From Izhakiella australiensis (GTDB lineage: Bacteria; Pseudomonadota; Gammaproteobacteria; Enterobacterales; Enterobacteriaceae), in the NCBI RefSeq assembly GCF_002006995.1, contig NZ_MRUL01000006.1, forward strand, positions 183,641-247,640: a DNA stretch of 64,000 bases, in the 5' to 3' direction. A model generated the notes under the pieces. It saw only the letters and a program-made list of their open reading frames with translations, did not search any database and was not told the DNA's origin. Shown in pieces: positions 18,991 through 27,168 of this stretch. The position numbers and the translations under genes were made by a program. The number at the start of each line of letters is the position of its first letter. The stretch's first letter is position 1.

Positions 18991-21453
18991 TCAGACTCCC
19001 AGCTTCCAGGAAAGCGTGCGTAGCAGATCGGCAAACACGCCTGCCGCCGTCACATCATTACCGGCGCCATAGCCGCGCAGCACCATGGGGATCGGTTGAT
19101 AATAACGGCTGTAAAAGGCCAGCGCGTTTTCACCCTCTTTCACTTTATACAATGGATGATTGCCGTCAACCGCCGCTATTTTCACGCTACAGTGGCCGCC
19201 TTCGGCGATTTCGCCAACAAAGCGCAGCACCTGCCCGGCATCGCGGGCGGTGGCAATACGCGCCGCAAAGGTCTCGTCCAGCTCCGGCAGACGCGCCATA
19301 AAGGTATCGACATCAGGAATGTCGATGAATGCCTGTGGCAGCATCGGCTCCATTTCGATATCTTCCAGCTCCAGCTGATATCCGGCTTCACGTGCCAGAA
19401 TCAGCACCTTGCGCGCCACGTCCATGCCGGAAAGGTCGTCGCGGGGATCCGGTTCGGTATAGCCCAGCTCGCGCGCCATGCGGGTTGCTTCCGACAGGGA
19501 AATGCCCTCGTCCAGTTTGCCAAAAATAAATGACAGCGAACCGGACAGAATGCCAGAGAAGCGCAGCAGCTCGTCGCCGGCATTCAGCAGATTTTGCAGG
19601 TTTTCGATAACCGGTAGCCCGGCGCCGACGTTGGTGTCATAAAGAAATTTCCGCCGTGATTTCGCCGCAGCGGCGCGCATTTGCTGATAATAATTCCAGG
19701 AAGAAGTGTTGGCTTTTTTGTTGGGCGTGACCACATGAAAACCGTTTGCCAGAAAGTCAGCATACTGATCGGCAACGGTCTGGCTGGAGGTACAATCGAC
19801 AATAACCGGGTTAAGCAGATGATATTCTTTTACCAGCCGAATCAGCCTTCCCAGATTAAAAGGCTCTTTAACCTCGCTGAGCGCTGACTGCCAGTTGCTC
19901 AGGTCGATGCCGTGAACATTGGTTAACAGCGCCCGTGAATTAGCAATACCACATACCCGCAGATCGATATGCTTATTCTTAAGCCACGGCTGCTGGCGCT
20001 GCAGCTGTTCGAGAAGCGCGCCGCCAACGCCGCCAACGCCGACAACAAAAACTTCGATGACCTGATCGGTATTGAATAACATCTGATGCACAACGCGCAC
20101 GCCGGTGGTGACGTCGTCGTTATTCACTACCACGGAAATAGAGCGTTCGGATGATCCCTGAGCGATGGCAACAATATTGATATTGGCGCGCGCCAGCGCC
20201 GCAAAGAATTTAGCGGACAAGCCGCGCAGTGTGCGCATACCGTCGCCAACCACCGAGATAACGGCCAGGCGCTCCATAACGTCCAGCGGCTCCAGCAGGC
20301 CATCTTTCAGCTCAAGATAAAACTCATCTTCCAGAATACGCCGCGCGCGCTTTTGTTCACTTTGCGGAACGCAGAAGCTGATGCTGTATTCTGAAGAGGA
20401 TTGCGTGATCAACACCACCGATATGCCCGCACGTGACATCGCGGCAAATACGCGCGCCGCCATACCAACCATCCCCTTCATACCCGGACCGGAGACGTTA
20501 AACATTGCCATATTATTCAGATGGGTGATGCCCTTAACCGGGTTTTCATCATCGCTGCCGTCGCCGCCAATCAGCGTACCTGGCGCCTGCGGGTTGGCGG
20601 TATTTTTAATCAGGCATGGGATCTGGAACTGGGCGATAGGGCTGATAGTACGCGGATGAAGTACCTTGGCGCCGAAATAAGATAGCTCCATCGCCTCCTG
20701 GTAAGACATCGATTTCAGCAAGCGTGCGTCCGGCACCTGGCGCGGGTCGCAGGTATAAACGCCATCTACGTCAGTCCAGATTTCACAGCAATCGGCGCGC
20801 AGGCAGGCAGCCAGCACCGCCGCCGAATAGTCTGAACCGTTACGCCCTAACACCACCAGTTCGCCCTGCTCGTTGCCGGCGGTGAATCCCGGCATCAGAA
20901 TCATATTTTGTGCGGGGATCTGGCTGGCCGCGATGCGCCGGGTTGACTCGGCGATATCAACGGTAGATTCCAGATAATGGCCGACGGCCAGCAGCTTCTC
21001 AACGGGATCGATAACGCTCACCGCATAGCCACGCGCCTGCAATAATGCTTCCATTATTGCGATAGAAAGCTTTTCGCCACGGCAGATGATGGCGGCGTTG
21101 ATGCTATCAGGACATTGTCCCAGCAGACCGATACCATGCAGCACCTGCTTGAGCTGGGCAAATTCCTGGTCGACTATCCCCTTGAGTCGGTCGTAGGCAA
21201 AGCCCGGCTGGGCCTGCGCCAGGCCCTTTAGCAGGTCGCTGAAGATACGTTCGGCATCGCTGATATTCGGCAGCGCATCCTGACCGCTGATGGTTTTCTC
21301 AATCATTGCCACCAGGTGGTTAGTGATTTTGGCCGGGGCTGAGAGCACGGTTGCCACCTGTCCCTGGCGTGCGTTGCTTTCCAGAATATTGGCAACGAGC
21401 AGAAACCGCTCCGCATTTGCCACCGAGGTTCCGCCGAATTTCAGCACTCGCAT
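18991..21453 (-). CDS. thrA: Bifunctional aspartokinase I / homoserine dehydrogenase I ThrA
   Basis: 820-residue fusion catalysing the first and third steps of threonine synthesis. The aspartokinase domain starts [18 protein letters not shown]; two ACT regulatory repeats lie at ~320-460 ([35 protein letters not shown]); the dehydrogenase NAD site is [18 protein letters not shown] chose the ATG at 21453 because CAGGAGAG lies just upstream and the product then has the E. coli length; the open frame extends 14 codons into the attenuator. Feedback inhibition by threonine is a known property of the family. Confidence 0.98.
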   Translation of the reverse strand: MRVLKFGGTSVANAERFLLVANILESNARQGQVATVLSAPAKITNHLVAMIEKTISGQDALPNISDAERIFSDLLKGLAQAQPGFAYDRLKGIVDQEFAQLKQVLHGIGLLGQCPDSINAAIICRGEKLSIAIMEALLQARGYAVSVIDPVEKLLAVGHYLESTVDIAESTRRIAASQIPAQNMILMPGFTAGNEQGELVVLGRNGSDYSAAVLAACLRADCCEIWTDVDGVYTCDPRQVPDARLLKSMSYQEAMELSYFGAKVLHPRTISPIAQFQIPCLIKNTANPQAPGTLIGGDGSDDENPVKGITHLNNMAMFNVSGPGMKGMVGMAARVFAAMSRAGISVVLITQSSSEYSISFCVPQSEQKRARRILEDEFYLELKDGLLEPLDVMERLAVISVVGDGMRTLRGLSAKFFAALARANINIVAIAQGSSERSISVVVNNDDVTTGVRVVHQMLFNTDQVIEVFVVGVGGVGGALLEQLQRQQPWLKNKHIDLRVCGIANSRALLTNVHGIDLSNWQSALSEVKEPFNLGRLIRLVKEYHLLNPVIVDCTSSQTVADQYADFLANGFHVVTPNKKANTSSWNYYQQMRAAAAKSRRKFLYDTNVGAGLPVIENLQNLLNAGDELLRFSGILSGSLSFIFGKLDEGISLSEATRMARELGYTEPDPRDDLSGMDVARKVLILAREAGYQLELEDIEMEPMLPQAFIDIPDVDTFMARLPELDETFAARIATARDAGQVLRFVGEIAEGGHCSVKIAAVDGNHPLYKVKEGENALAFYSRYYQPIPMVLRGYGAGNDVTAAGVFADLLRTLSWKLGV

Positions 21454-21478
21454 GTTTTGATCTCTCCTGAATTTAGTC

Positions 21479-21510
21479 GAAAAAAAAACCCGCACTGGTT
21501 AAGTGCGGGC
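21479..21510 (-). terminator. thr operon attenuator terminator
   Basis: Perfect stem AGTGCGGG / CCCGCACT in DNA at 21489-21509 with a 5-nt loop, followed on the minus strand by ten T residues, between thrL and thrA. This is the classic Rho-independent attenuator: stalling at Thr/Ile codons in thrL would favour the alternative antiterminator fold. Confidence 0.9.
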
Positions 21511-21536
21511 TTTATTTTTTATTTTTCCTGTATGCG

Positions 21537-21608
21537 TCAGCCCGCACCGTTACCTGTGGTAATGGTGGTGGTAATAATGGTTGTAATAGTCAGGCTGTGA
21601 TTACGCAT
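21537..21608 (-). CDS. thrL: thr operon leader peptide ThrL
   Basis: 23-residue leader beginning MRNHSLTITTIITTTITT and ending GNGAG, with eight Thr and four Ile codons in a 12-codon stretch (residues 7-18). The E. coli peptide has the same Thr/Ile run and the same GNGAG end, but the N-terminus differs. The stop lies 27 bp before the attenuator stem. Coupling of its translation to charged tRNA-Thr/Ile controls thrABC (established for E. coli). Confidence 0.95.
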   Translation of the reverse strand: MRNHSLTITTIITTTITTGNGAG

Positions 21609-21803
21609 GGTTTGTAGATTTATCTGTCTGTTATGAAAATCTGTCGGCTTTCAGAAGTAAAGCAATCAGCCCTTGAAGTCAATTTTTTTATTCTCACCGC
21701 TGGCTCACAGCAACCGTATGGCTTAACGCAAGTCGTCAGCAAACAGTGGGTATATGAGGCAACCCGCCGCCTTAGCCAGGTAAATACTCTGTTAAAATGG
21801 CGT

Positions 21804-22502
21804 TCAGGCGATATTTTTATCTATAAGCTTTTTTCCTATATCGTGCAGCAGTCGATGCAACATCGCCGTGTCACGCTGCTGCAAATAGCCAATGCGCTGA
21901 TCCAGCCAGTCAACCAGCTTAGCATCGTCACTGACGCCGAGCCGTTCGATAAGACGATGTGCGCGCTGGCGCAGAGCCGCCAGCTGATGCCGATCCGCAT
22001 CTTCACCAGCCTCTGCGGGTTGCTGAATCAGCGACGAAAGCTGGTAGCAATAGACCATTACCGCCTGGCCAAGGTTGAGCGATGGGTAGTCCTGCGCCAT
22101 GGGGACGCCCGTCAGCAGATCAACCAGCGCCAGCTCCTCGTTGGTCAGGCCGCTATCTTCGCGTCCAAATACCAAGGCTGCCCGCTGAGTCCAGCGCTGC
22201 TTTTCACTGAGAATAGCGGTCACTTCCGCAGGCGTTGCGTAGTAGTGAAACTTTGCCCGGCTGCGGGCAGTGGTTGCCACGCTGAAATCCACATCGGCTA
22301 ACGCCGCTTGCAGGGTTGGCCACAGGGAAGCCGAGTCCAGAATATCATTTGCGCCGTGCGCAACGGCGCGCGCCGCCGGACTCAAGTGCGCCTGGGTAGC
22401 AACCAGTCGAAGATCGCTGAAACCCATGGTTTTCATTGCGCGGGCGGCAGCGCCAACGTTTTCCGGACGCGCCGGGGAGACAAGAATAAGTGAAAGCTGC
22501 AT
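21804..22502 (-). CDS. lasT: tRNA/rRNA methyltransferase-like protein LasT (YjtD)
   Basis: 232-residue SPOUT (TrmH/TrmJ) family protein. LVSPARPENVGAAARAMKTMGFSDLRLV is the N-terminal substrate region, and the SAM knot motifs LVFGREDSGLTNEEL and PSLNLGQAVMVYCYQL are intact. E. coli YjtD/LasT occupies the same position between arcA and thrL. The start MQLSLILVSPA at 22502 fits the family; an upstream extension has no homology that I recognise. The RNA target is unproven. Confidence 0.9.
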   Translation of the reverse strand: MQLSLILVSPARPENVGAAARAMKTMGFSDLRLVATQAHLSPAARAVAHGANDILDSASLWPTLQAALADVDFSVATTARSRAKFHYYATPAEVTAILSEKQRWTQRAALVFGREDSGLTNEELALVDLLTGVPMAQDYPSLNLGQAVMVYCYQLSSLIQQPAEAGEDADRHQLAALRQRAHRLIERLGVSDDAKLVDWLDQRIGYLQQRDTAMLHRLLHDIGKKLIDKNIA

Positions 22503-22835
22503 AGCGGCCCTGAATCTGACATAAATGAATATAATACTTTGACACGTTTTGACGGACAAAATAACGCGGTAAATTTCACATTACATTAACTTCAAAAATC
22601 ATCATGTTAAAAAGCGCGAATTCACCGGCCAAATAACGTCAAGGCTGGATCAACCGTTATTTGCCAAAGAAAACATCATACATCTTTTTGTTTTCATGAG
22701 GATAGCCATTGTTAAATAGTGGATGAGCGTCTTATCCGGAGTGCGCATAAAAAACAGGAAAAACATGCGCTTTTGTGAGCTAAGCTGGCATTCTGCTAAG
22801 CATTTTCATACCGTTATTAACATGCTACAATTGGT

Positions 22836-22849
22836 TTGATATAAGTCAA
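22836..22849 (+). promoter_or_regulatory. FNR-box-like site in the long arcA leader
   Basis: TTGAT ATAA GTCAA matches the FNR consensus TTGAT-N4-ATCAA except for one base and lies 249 bp before the arcA start codon. E. coli arcA is activated by Fnr from a distal promoter, so an anaerobic activation site is plausible. The remainder of 22503-23097 (595 bp) is AT-rich and holds no gene that I can support; it presumably contains several promoters and a long untranslated leader. Confidence 0.55.
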
Positions 22850-23097
22850 CTTAGCGTTATTTTTGTACTTAATGGATGTAGTCCCTGCTGTTATATTGCT
22901 GTTAATAGGATAGGATGGTCGCCAGGCGGATATTCATGTTCCGGAGTCTTTCAGTAACATCGTTAAGCAGATGTTGGTGATCCAAATGTTATAACGTGCA
23001 ATATAATTTTCGCCTCGTCGCTATATAAGTGTATCCCACTCAGCAGGCGACGAATTTTCTGGTATCGTTTTTGTTGGCAATTTTAGGTAGCGAACTC

Positions 23098-23814
23098 ATG
23101 CAGACCCCGCACATTCTGATCGTTGAAGACGAGTTAGTCACTCGTAATACACTCAAGAGTATTTTTGAGGCCGAAGGCTACATGGTGTATGAAGCTACGG
23201 ACGGTGCCGAAATGCATCATATTTTGACGGAAAACGACGTCAATCTGGTAATTATGGACATCAATTTACCGGGCAAAAATGGCTTGTTGCTGGCGCGTGA
23301 ACTGCGTGAACAGGCTAACGTCGCGCTGATGTTTCTGACCGGTCGTGATAACGAAGTGGATAAAATCCTCGGCCTGGAAATCGGTGCGGATGACTACATC
23401 ACCAAACCCTTCAATCCGCGGGAGCTGACCATCCGCGCCCGTAACCTGCTGTCGCGTACGATGAACCTGGCGGTAGGCAGTGAAGAACGCAAGCTGGTTG
23501 AAAGCTATCGCTTCAACGGCTGGGAGCTGGATATTAACAGCCGCTCGCTGATCGGTCCGCAGGGCGAACAGTACAAGCTGCCGCGTAGCGAATTTCGCGC
23601 CATGCTGCACTTCTGCGAGAACCCCGGCAAAATCCAGACCCGCGCTGATCTGCTGAAGAAAATGACCGGACGCGAGCTAAAACCGCACGATCGCACAGTC
23701 GACGTCACCATCCGCCGCATCCGTAAACATTTTGAATCCACGCCGGATACGCCGGAAATTATCGCCACCATTCACGGTGAAGGCTATCGTTTCTGCGGCG
23801 ATCTGCAGGAATAA
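23098..23814 (+). CDS. arcA: Aerobic respiration response regulator ArcA
   Basis: 238-residue OmpR-family response regulator of the ArcBA system, repressing aerobic respiratory genes when oxygen is low. The receiver has the acidic pair E10/D11, phospho-acceptor D54 ([12 protein letters not shown]) and the TKPFNPREL lysine; the winged helix carries [15 protein letters not shown]. The ATG at 23098 gives the E. coli length (238 aa); a 23-codon upstream extension is not conserved. The cognate sensor ArcB is elsewhere. Confidence 0.98.
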   Translation: MQTPHILIVEDELVTRNTLKSIFEAEGYMVYEATDGAEMHHILTENDVNLVIMDINLPGKNGLLLARELREQANVALMFLTGRDNEVDKILGLEIGADDYITKPFNPRELTIRARNLLSRTMNLAVGSEERKLVESYRFNGWELDINSRSLIGPQGEQYKLPRSEFRAMLHFCENPGKIQTRADLLKKMTGRELKPHDRTVDVTIRRIRKHFESTPDTPEIIATIHGEGYRFCGDLQE

Positions 23815-23820
23815 TCCTCA

Positions 23821-23857
23821 CCGGCAGGGCTGACTTTAATCAGCCCTGCCGGATTGT
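23821..23857. terminator. Bidirectional terminator between arcA and creA
   Basis: Perfect 13-bp stem CCGGCAGGGCTGA / TCAGCCCTGCCGG with a 6-nt loop, followed by ATTGTTATT. It separates the convergent arcA and creA genes and probably serves arcA mainly. Confidence 0.8.
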
Positions 23858-24330
23858 TATTCATGCCATGGCATAATCGGCACCGCGCTCAGCGCGTTTT
23901 TCGGCGATCCCTCCACCACCTTATCGGAATAGCTCAGGTACACCAGCGCATGGCGCTTAGCATCATAAAACCGTACTACCTGCAGCTTTTTAAAAATCAA
24001 TGAGGTACGTTGGCGGAATACCACCTCACCCTGCGCTTTGCCCTGGGCAATTTTATCCGATAACGCCACCGGCCCTACCTGCTGACAGGAGATAGCCGCA
24101 TCTGACGTATCCTCAGCCAGGCCTAACCCACCTTTAATGCCGCCGGTTTTTGCCCTGCTGATATAACAAGTTACATTTTTCACCTCTGGGTCATCAAAAG
24201 CCTCTACGACAATTTTATGATCCGGGCCAAACAGCTTAAATACGGTATCCACCGAGCCAATTTCTTCAGCATGCGCTGCCGCAGAGGCCATCATTACTAT
24301 TGAAACTATTATGCTTTTATATATTTTCAT
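23857..24330 (-). CDS. creA: CreA family periplasmic protein
   Basis: 157-residue protein with a signal peptide ([21 protein letters not shown]) and CreA signatures [38 protein letters not shown] and [11 protein letters not shown]. It matches E. coli CreA in length. In E. coli it precedes creBCD; here no sensor/regulator/creD genes are present, so creA is an orphan. Its biochemical role is unknown. The ATG at 24330 was chosen so that the protein begins with the signal peptide. Confidence 0.92.
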   Translation of the reverse strand: MKIYKSIIVSIVMMASAAAHAEEIGSVDTVFKLFGPDHKIVVEAFDDPEVKNVTCYISRAKTGGIKGGLGLAEDTSDAAISCQQVGPVALSDKIAQGKAQGEVVFRQRTSLIFKKLQVVRFYDAKRHALVYLSYSDKVVEGSPKNALSAVPIMPWHE

Positions 24331-24534
24331 AACCTTACCATTGCCAGTAAAACCAACATCATTGTAAGTTAGCCACATTGATACAACTAAAATGTAACGC
24401 CAACGGTCGGATTAATAACATAAGCAGTTGATAAACACATTCCGTAATACTCGATAGCGAAATGTTTTTTACAAACAATGCTACTATTCCGGCAGTTACA
24501 GCGGCACGCCAGGATCAAAAAATTGAGGACGGTT

Positions 24535-25419
24535 ATGGACCAAGCCAGTATCATTCGTGATTTGCTTGTATGGCTGGAGAGCCACTTGGATCTGCCCTTA
24601 TCGCTTGACAACGTTGCAGCGAAAGCAGGCTATTCCAAATGGCATCTGCAAAGGATGTTTAAAGACGTAACGGGCCATGCGATCGGCGCGTATATCCGGG
24701 CTCGCCGTCTGTCAAAAGCCGCCGTTGCGTTGCGTCTGACCAGCCGACCGATACTGGATATCGCGTTGCAATACCGCTTTGATTCGCAGCAGACGTTTAC
24801 CCGCGCCTTTAAAAAACAGTTTAATCAGACCCCTGCCTGGTATCGCCGCGCTTCAGACTGGAATTCTTTTGGCTTGCGCCCGCCGATTCGCCTGGACGAA
24901 TTTAAGCTGCCTGAACCGGTTTATGTCACCCTGCCGGAGATGCAGCTGGTCGGCCAGACGCAAAGCTATACCTGCACCCTTGAGCAGATATCTTTTTATC
25001 GTGATGAAATGCGAATGCATTTCTGGAAACAATTTCTGCAGGAAACCGATACCGTTCCGCCGGTGCTGTACGGTCTGCATCAGGTGCGAGCCAGCAAAGA
25101 GAAAGACGACGAGCAGGAAATCCTCTACACCACCGCGGTGCCGGAAAACCAGATTTCACAATACCTGCAATACAGCCAGACTTTGCAGCTGGAAGCGGGC
25201 GAATACGTACAGTTTAGCTATGAGGGTCCAACCAGCGCGCTGCAGGAATTTATCCTGATGATTTACGGCACCTGTATGCCGACGCTCGGTCTGACGCGCC
25301 GTTTTGGCCAGGATATCGAACGCTTTTACACCCATGGCGGCAAAAAGCGCGCGGAGCCGCCAAGCGAAATCCGCTGTGATTATCTGATTCCTATACGCCG
25401 TCAGACGCTATTAGGCTAA
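24535..25419 (+). CDS. rob: Right origin-binding protein / AraC-type regulator Rob
   Basis: 294-residue AraC/XylS-family activator. The N-terminal double helix-turn-helix (AAKAGYSKWHLQRMFKDVTG and DIALQYRFDSQQTFTRAFKKQFNQTPAWYRR) resembles MarA/SoxS. The C-terminal ~170 residues form a GyrI-like ligand domain that in E. coli binds bile salts and fatty acids and controls sequestration. It would activate efflux and stress genes. The ATG at 24535 matches the E. coli N-terminus MDQAGIIRDLL-type start. Divergent from creA. Confidence 0.96.
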   Translation: MDQASIIRDLLVWLESHLDLPLSLDNVAAKAGYSKWHLQRMFKDVTGHAIGAYIRARRLSKAAVALRLTSRPILDIALQYRFDSQQTFTRAFKKQFNQTPAWYRRASDWNSFGLRPPIRLDEFKLPEPVYVTLPEMQLVGQTQSYTCTLEQISFYRDEMRMHFWKQFLQETDTVPPVLYGLHQVRASKEKDDEQEILYTTAVPENQISQYLQYSQTLQLEAGEYVQFSYEGPTSALQEFILMIYGTCMPTLGLTRRFGQDIERFYTHGGKKRAEPPSEIRCDYLIPIRRQTLLG

Positions 25420-25473
25420 AGCCGGTTAACCACGGCGCTCTGGCAAAAGCGCGTAATGAGGAGTCAGCCGTGC

Positions 25474-25511
25474 AAACGCCCCGCAGCATCAGCGCTAAGG
25501 GGCGTTTTATC
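25474..25511 (+). terminator. Terminator between rob and gpmB
   Basis: Nine-base-pair stem AAACGCCCC / GGGGCGTTT with a 16-nt loop, followed by TTATCTT; lies 55 bp after rob. The A run on the 5' side allows some action on gpmB from the other strand. Confidence 0.7.
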
Positions 25512-25571
25512 TTCCAGACCAGCCCGCGTGCCCGTTAGCGCGCCGCTAACTTTTGCTGGCTAAACGCCCGC

Positions 25572-26219
25572 TTAACGTTGCAGTTCGTCCAGCGCCGGAC
25601 CGTCGAGATGGGTCACTTCGCCCGCCGTTTCCACCACCCAGCCGGGAGCCAGCCAGGGGCTCTGCTGATAATCAACGCGAGAGATTGAACAGTTGCGCAG
25701 ACGCAAACGACGCTCTGCTGAAGGCGCCAGTCCGAGGATAGTGCCAATCAGTACGCCCAGCGCCATTCCGTGACTCACCAGCAGCGGACGGCTGCCTTCC
25801 GGCAGTTCCAGACAGCCATTGAGCGCCGCATGCATGCGAGCCGACATTTCCGCCATCGACTCGCCCTGCGGAATGCGCCCATCAACCGTCCCGTCCACCA
25901 GCGCCCGACGCCAGCCTTCCTCTTCGTCGCTCAGTGAAGCTAACGGCCGCTGTTCCAGTACGCCCATGTTGAGTTCGCGCAGTCGCGGATCCTCACGAAC
26001 GTCACATCCGCAGGCGTCAGCAATGATCTCAGCCGTTCGGCGGGTACGCCCTAAATCGCTGGCGATAATATGCGTAATACCCAGCTCTCTGGCGCGCTCA
26101 GCTACCTGTCGCGCCTGGTGTTCGCCATTCGCGGTAAGCGGGCTGTCTGACTGCCCTTGCAGGCGCCGTTCAGTGTTCCACAGCGTTTCTCCGTGGCGAA
26201 CAAGATAAACCTGTAACAT
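25572..26219 (-). CDS. gpmB: Histidine-phosphatase family protein GpmB
   Basis: 215-residue member of the phosphoglycerate mutase/histidine phosphatase superfamily. The phosphohistidine motif VRHGETLWN (~residues 7-15) and the second histidine in LLVSHGMALGVL are present. E. coli GpmB (215 aa) lies in the same place, but true mutase activity is doubtful; it may be a phosphatase. Divergent from yjjX, 50 bp apart. Confidence 0.95.
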   Translation of the reverse strand: MLQVYLVRHGETLWNTERRLQGQSDSPLTANGEHQARQVAERARELGITHIIASDLGRTRRTAEIIADACGCDVREDPRLRELNMGVLEQRPLASLSDEEEGWRRALVDGTVDGRIPQGESMAEMSARMHAALNGCLELPEGSRPLLVSHGMALGVLIGTILGLAPSAERRLRLRNCSISRVDYQQSPWLAPGWVVETAGEVTHLDGPALDELQR

Positions 26220-26269
26220 GCTTTTTTCCGTTATACTGCAATAAATTTACGTAATAAGTTGAAACCATT

Positions 26270-26803
26270 ATGTACCATATCATCGCCGCTACCACTAATC
26301 CTGCCAAAATTCAGGCTATTTCTCAGGGATTCGGCGATTTATTTAAGCAGAGATCCTGCCATACAGAAGGGGTGCAGGTCGACAGCGGCGTGGCCTCACA
26401 ACCTACGACTAATCTGGAAACGCTCACCGGTGCGCGTCAGCGCGTCGCCCATGCGCGTGCACTGCGTCCGGAGGCCGATTTTTGGGTGGCGATCGAGGCG
26501 GGTACCGAAGGGGATAGCGCCTTTGCATGGGTCGTGGTGGAGAACCACACCCAGCGCGGCGAATCACGTTCCGCCAGCTTTATGCTGCCGGAGGTGGTGG
26601 TGCAAAGCATTGCCGCAGGCAAAGAGCTGGGTGAAGAGATGGCGCGCCTGACGGGAATCGATAACATTAAACAAAAAGGCGGGGCGATCGGCGCGTTTAC
26701 CGGTGGCATCCTTAGCCGCAGCAGCGTCTATTATCAGGCGGTGATCCTGGCGCTCTGCCCTTTTCACAACCCGATTTATCAGGCTGATTCTGACCCACGC
26801 TGA
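26270..26803 (+). CDS. yjjX: Inosine/xanthosine triphosphatase YjjX
   Basis: 177-residue NTPase of the YjjX/ITPase-like family that clears non-canonical ITP and XTP. The N-terminal [16 protein letters not shown] and the central [20 protein letters not shown] and [29 protein letters not shown] segments are family hallmarks. Its last 25 bases overlap the convergent trpR 3' end. Confidence 0.95.
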   Translation: MYHIIAATTNPAKIQAISQGFGDLFKQRSCHTEGVQVDSGVASQPTTNLETLTGARQRVAHARALRPEADFWVAIEAGTEGDSAFAWVVVENHTQRGESRSASFMLPEVVVQSIAAGKELGEEMARLTGIDNIKQKGGAIGAFTGGILSRSSVYYQAVILALCPFHNPIYQADSDPR

Positions 26804-27114
26804 AGCAGCCGCTCTCCCAGCCAGCTTGTCAGCGCCTGCGGCGCGCTTTTCAGGCTGTTAGAGCCGCGGGTAATGGTAGCAATTCCCACCCCCAGCTCAT
26901 TTTTCAATTCACGCTGGCTCATTTGCGCACGCATCAGTTCCTGAACGATACGCAGCCGCGTCCCCAGTGCTTCACGCTCATCAGGCGTCAACATCAGCTG
27001 CAGCAAAGGCAGATGCAGGCCGTCTTCATAGGCCTGCTGCAACAGCTCCACAAAGTGAAGCCAGTCTTCATGTTGTCGTTCATCGGTGACGGGAAAAGTC
27101 GGATGCTGAGACAT
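26779..27114 (-). CDS. trpR: Trp operon repressor TrpR
   Basis: 111-residue tryptophan-activated repressor. The helical dimer core is followed by the helix-turn-helix [23 protein letters not shown] (~residues 68-90), which is nearly identical to E. coli TrpR. With bound tryptophan it represses trp, aroH, mtr and its own gene. A Trp operator lies directly upstream, so autoregulation is expected. Its 3' end overlaps yjjX on the opposite strand by 25 bp. Confidence 0.97.
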   Translation of the reverse strand: MSQHPTFPVTDERQHEDWLHFVELLQQAYEDGLHLPLLQLMLTPDEREALGTRLRIVQELMRAQMSQRELKNELGVGIATITRGSNSLKSAPQALTSWLGERLLQRGSESA

Positions 27115-27126
27115 ATATACGCTGCC

Positions 27127-27144
27127 ATACTCGTTAACTAGTAC
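27127..27144 (-). promoter_or_regulatory. TrpR operator upstream of trpR
   Basis: On the minus strand GTACTAGTTAACGAGTAT, a near-perfect 18-bp palindrome centred on GTTAAC, 12 bp before the trpR ATG. It matches the trp operator core GTACTAGTTAACTAGTAC with two differences. It indicates autorepression; TrpR binding here is established for E. coli. Confidence 0.85.
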
Positions 27145-27168
27145 GGCAGCATATCACAGTTTTACGCT

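Noticed and set aside
22270..22524. 84-codon plus-strand frame opposite lasT
   Set aside because: Antisense shadow of LasT, no start signals.
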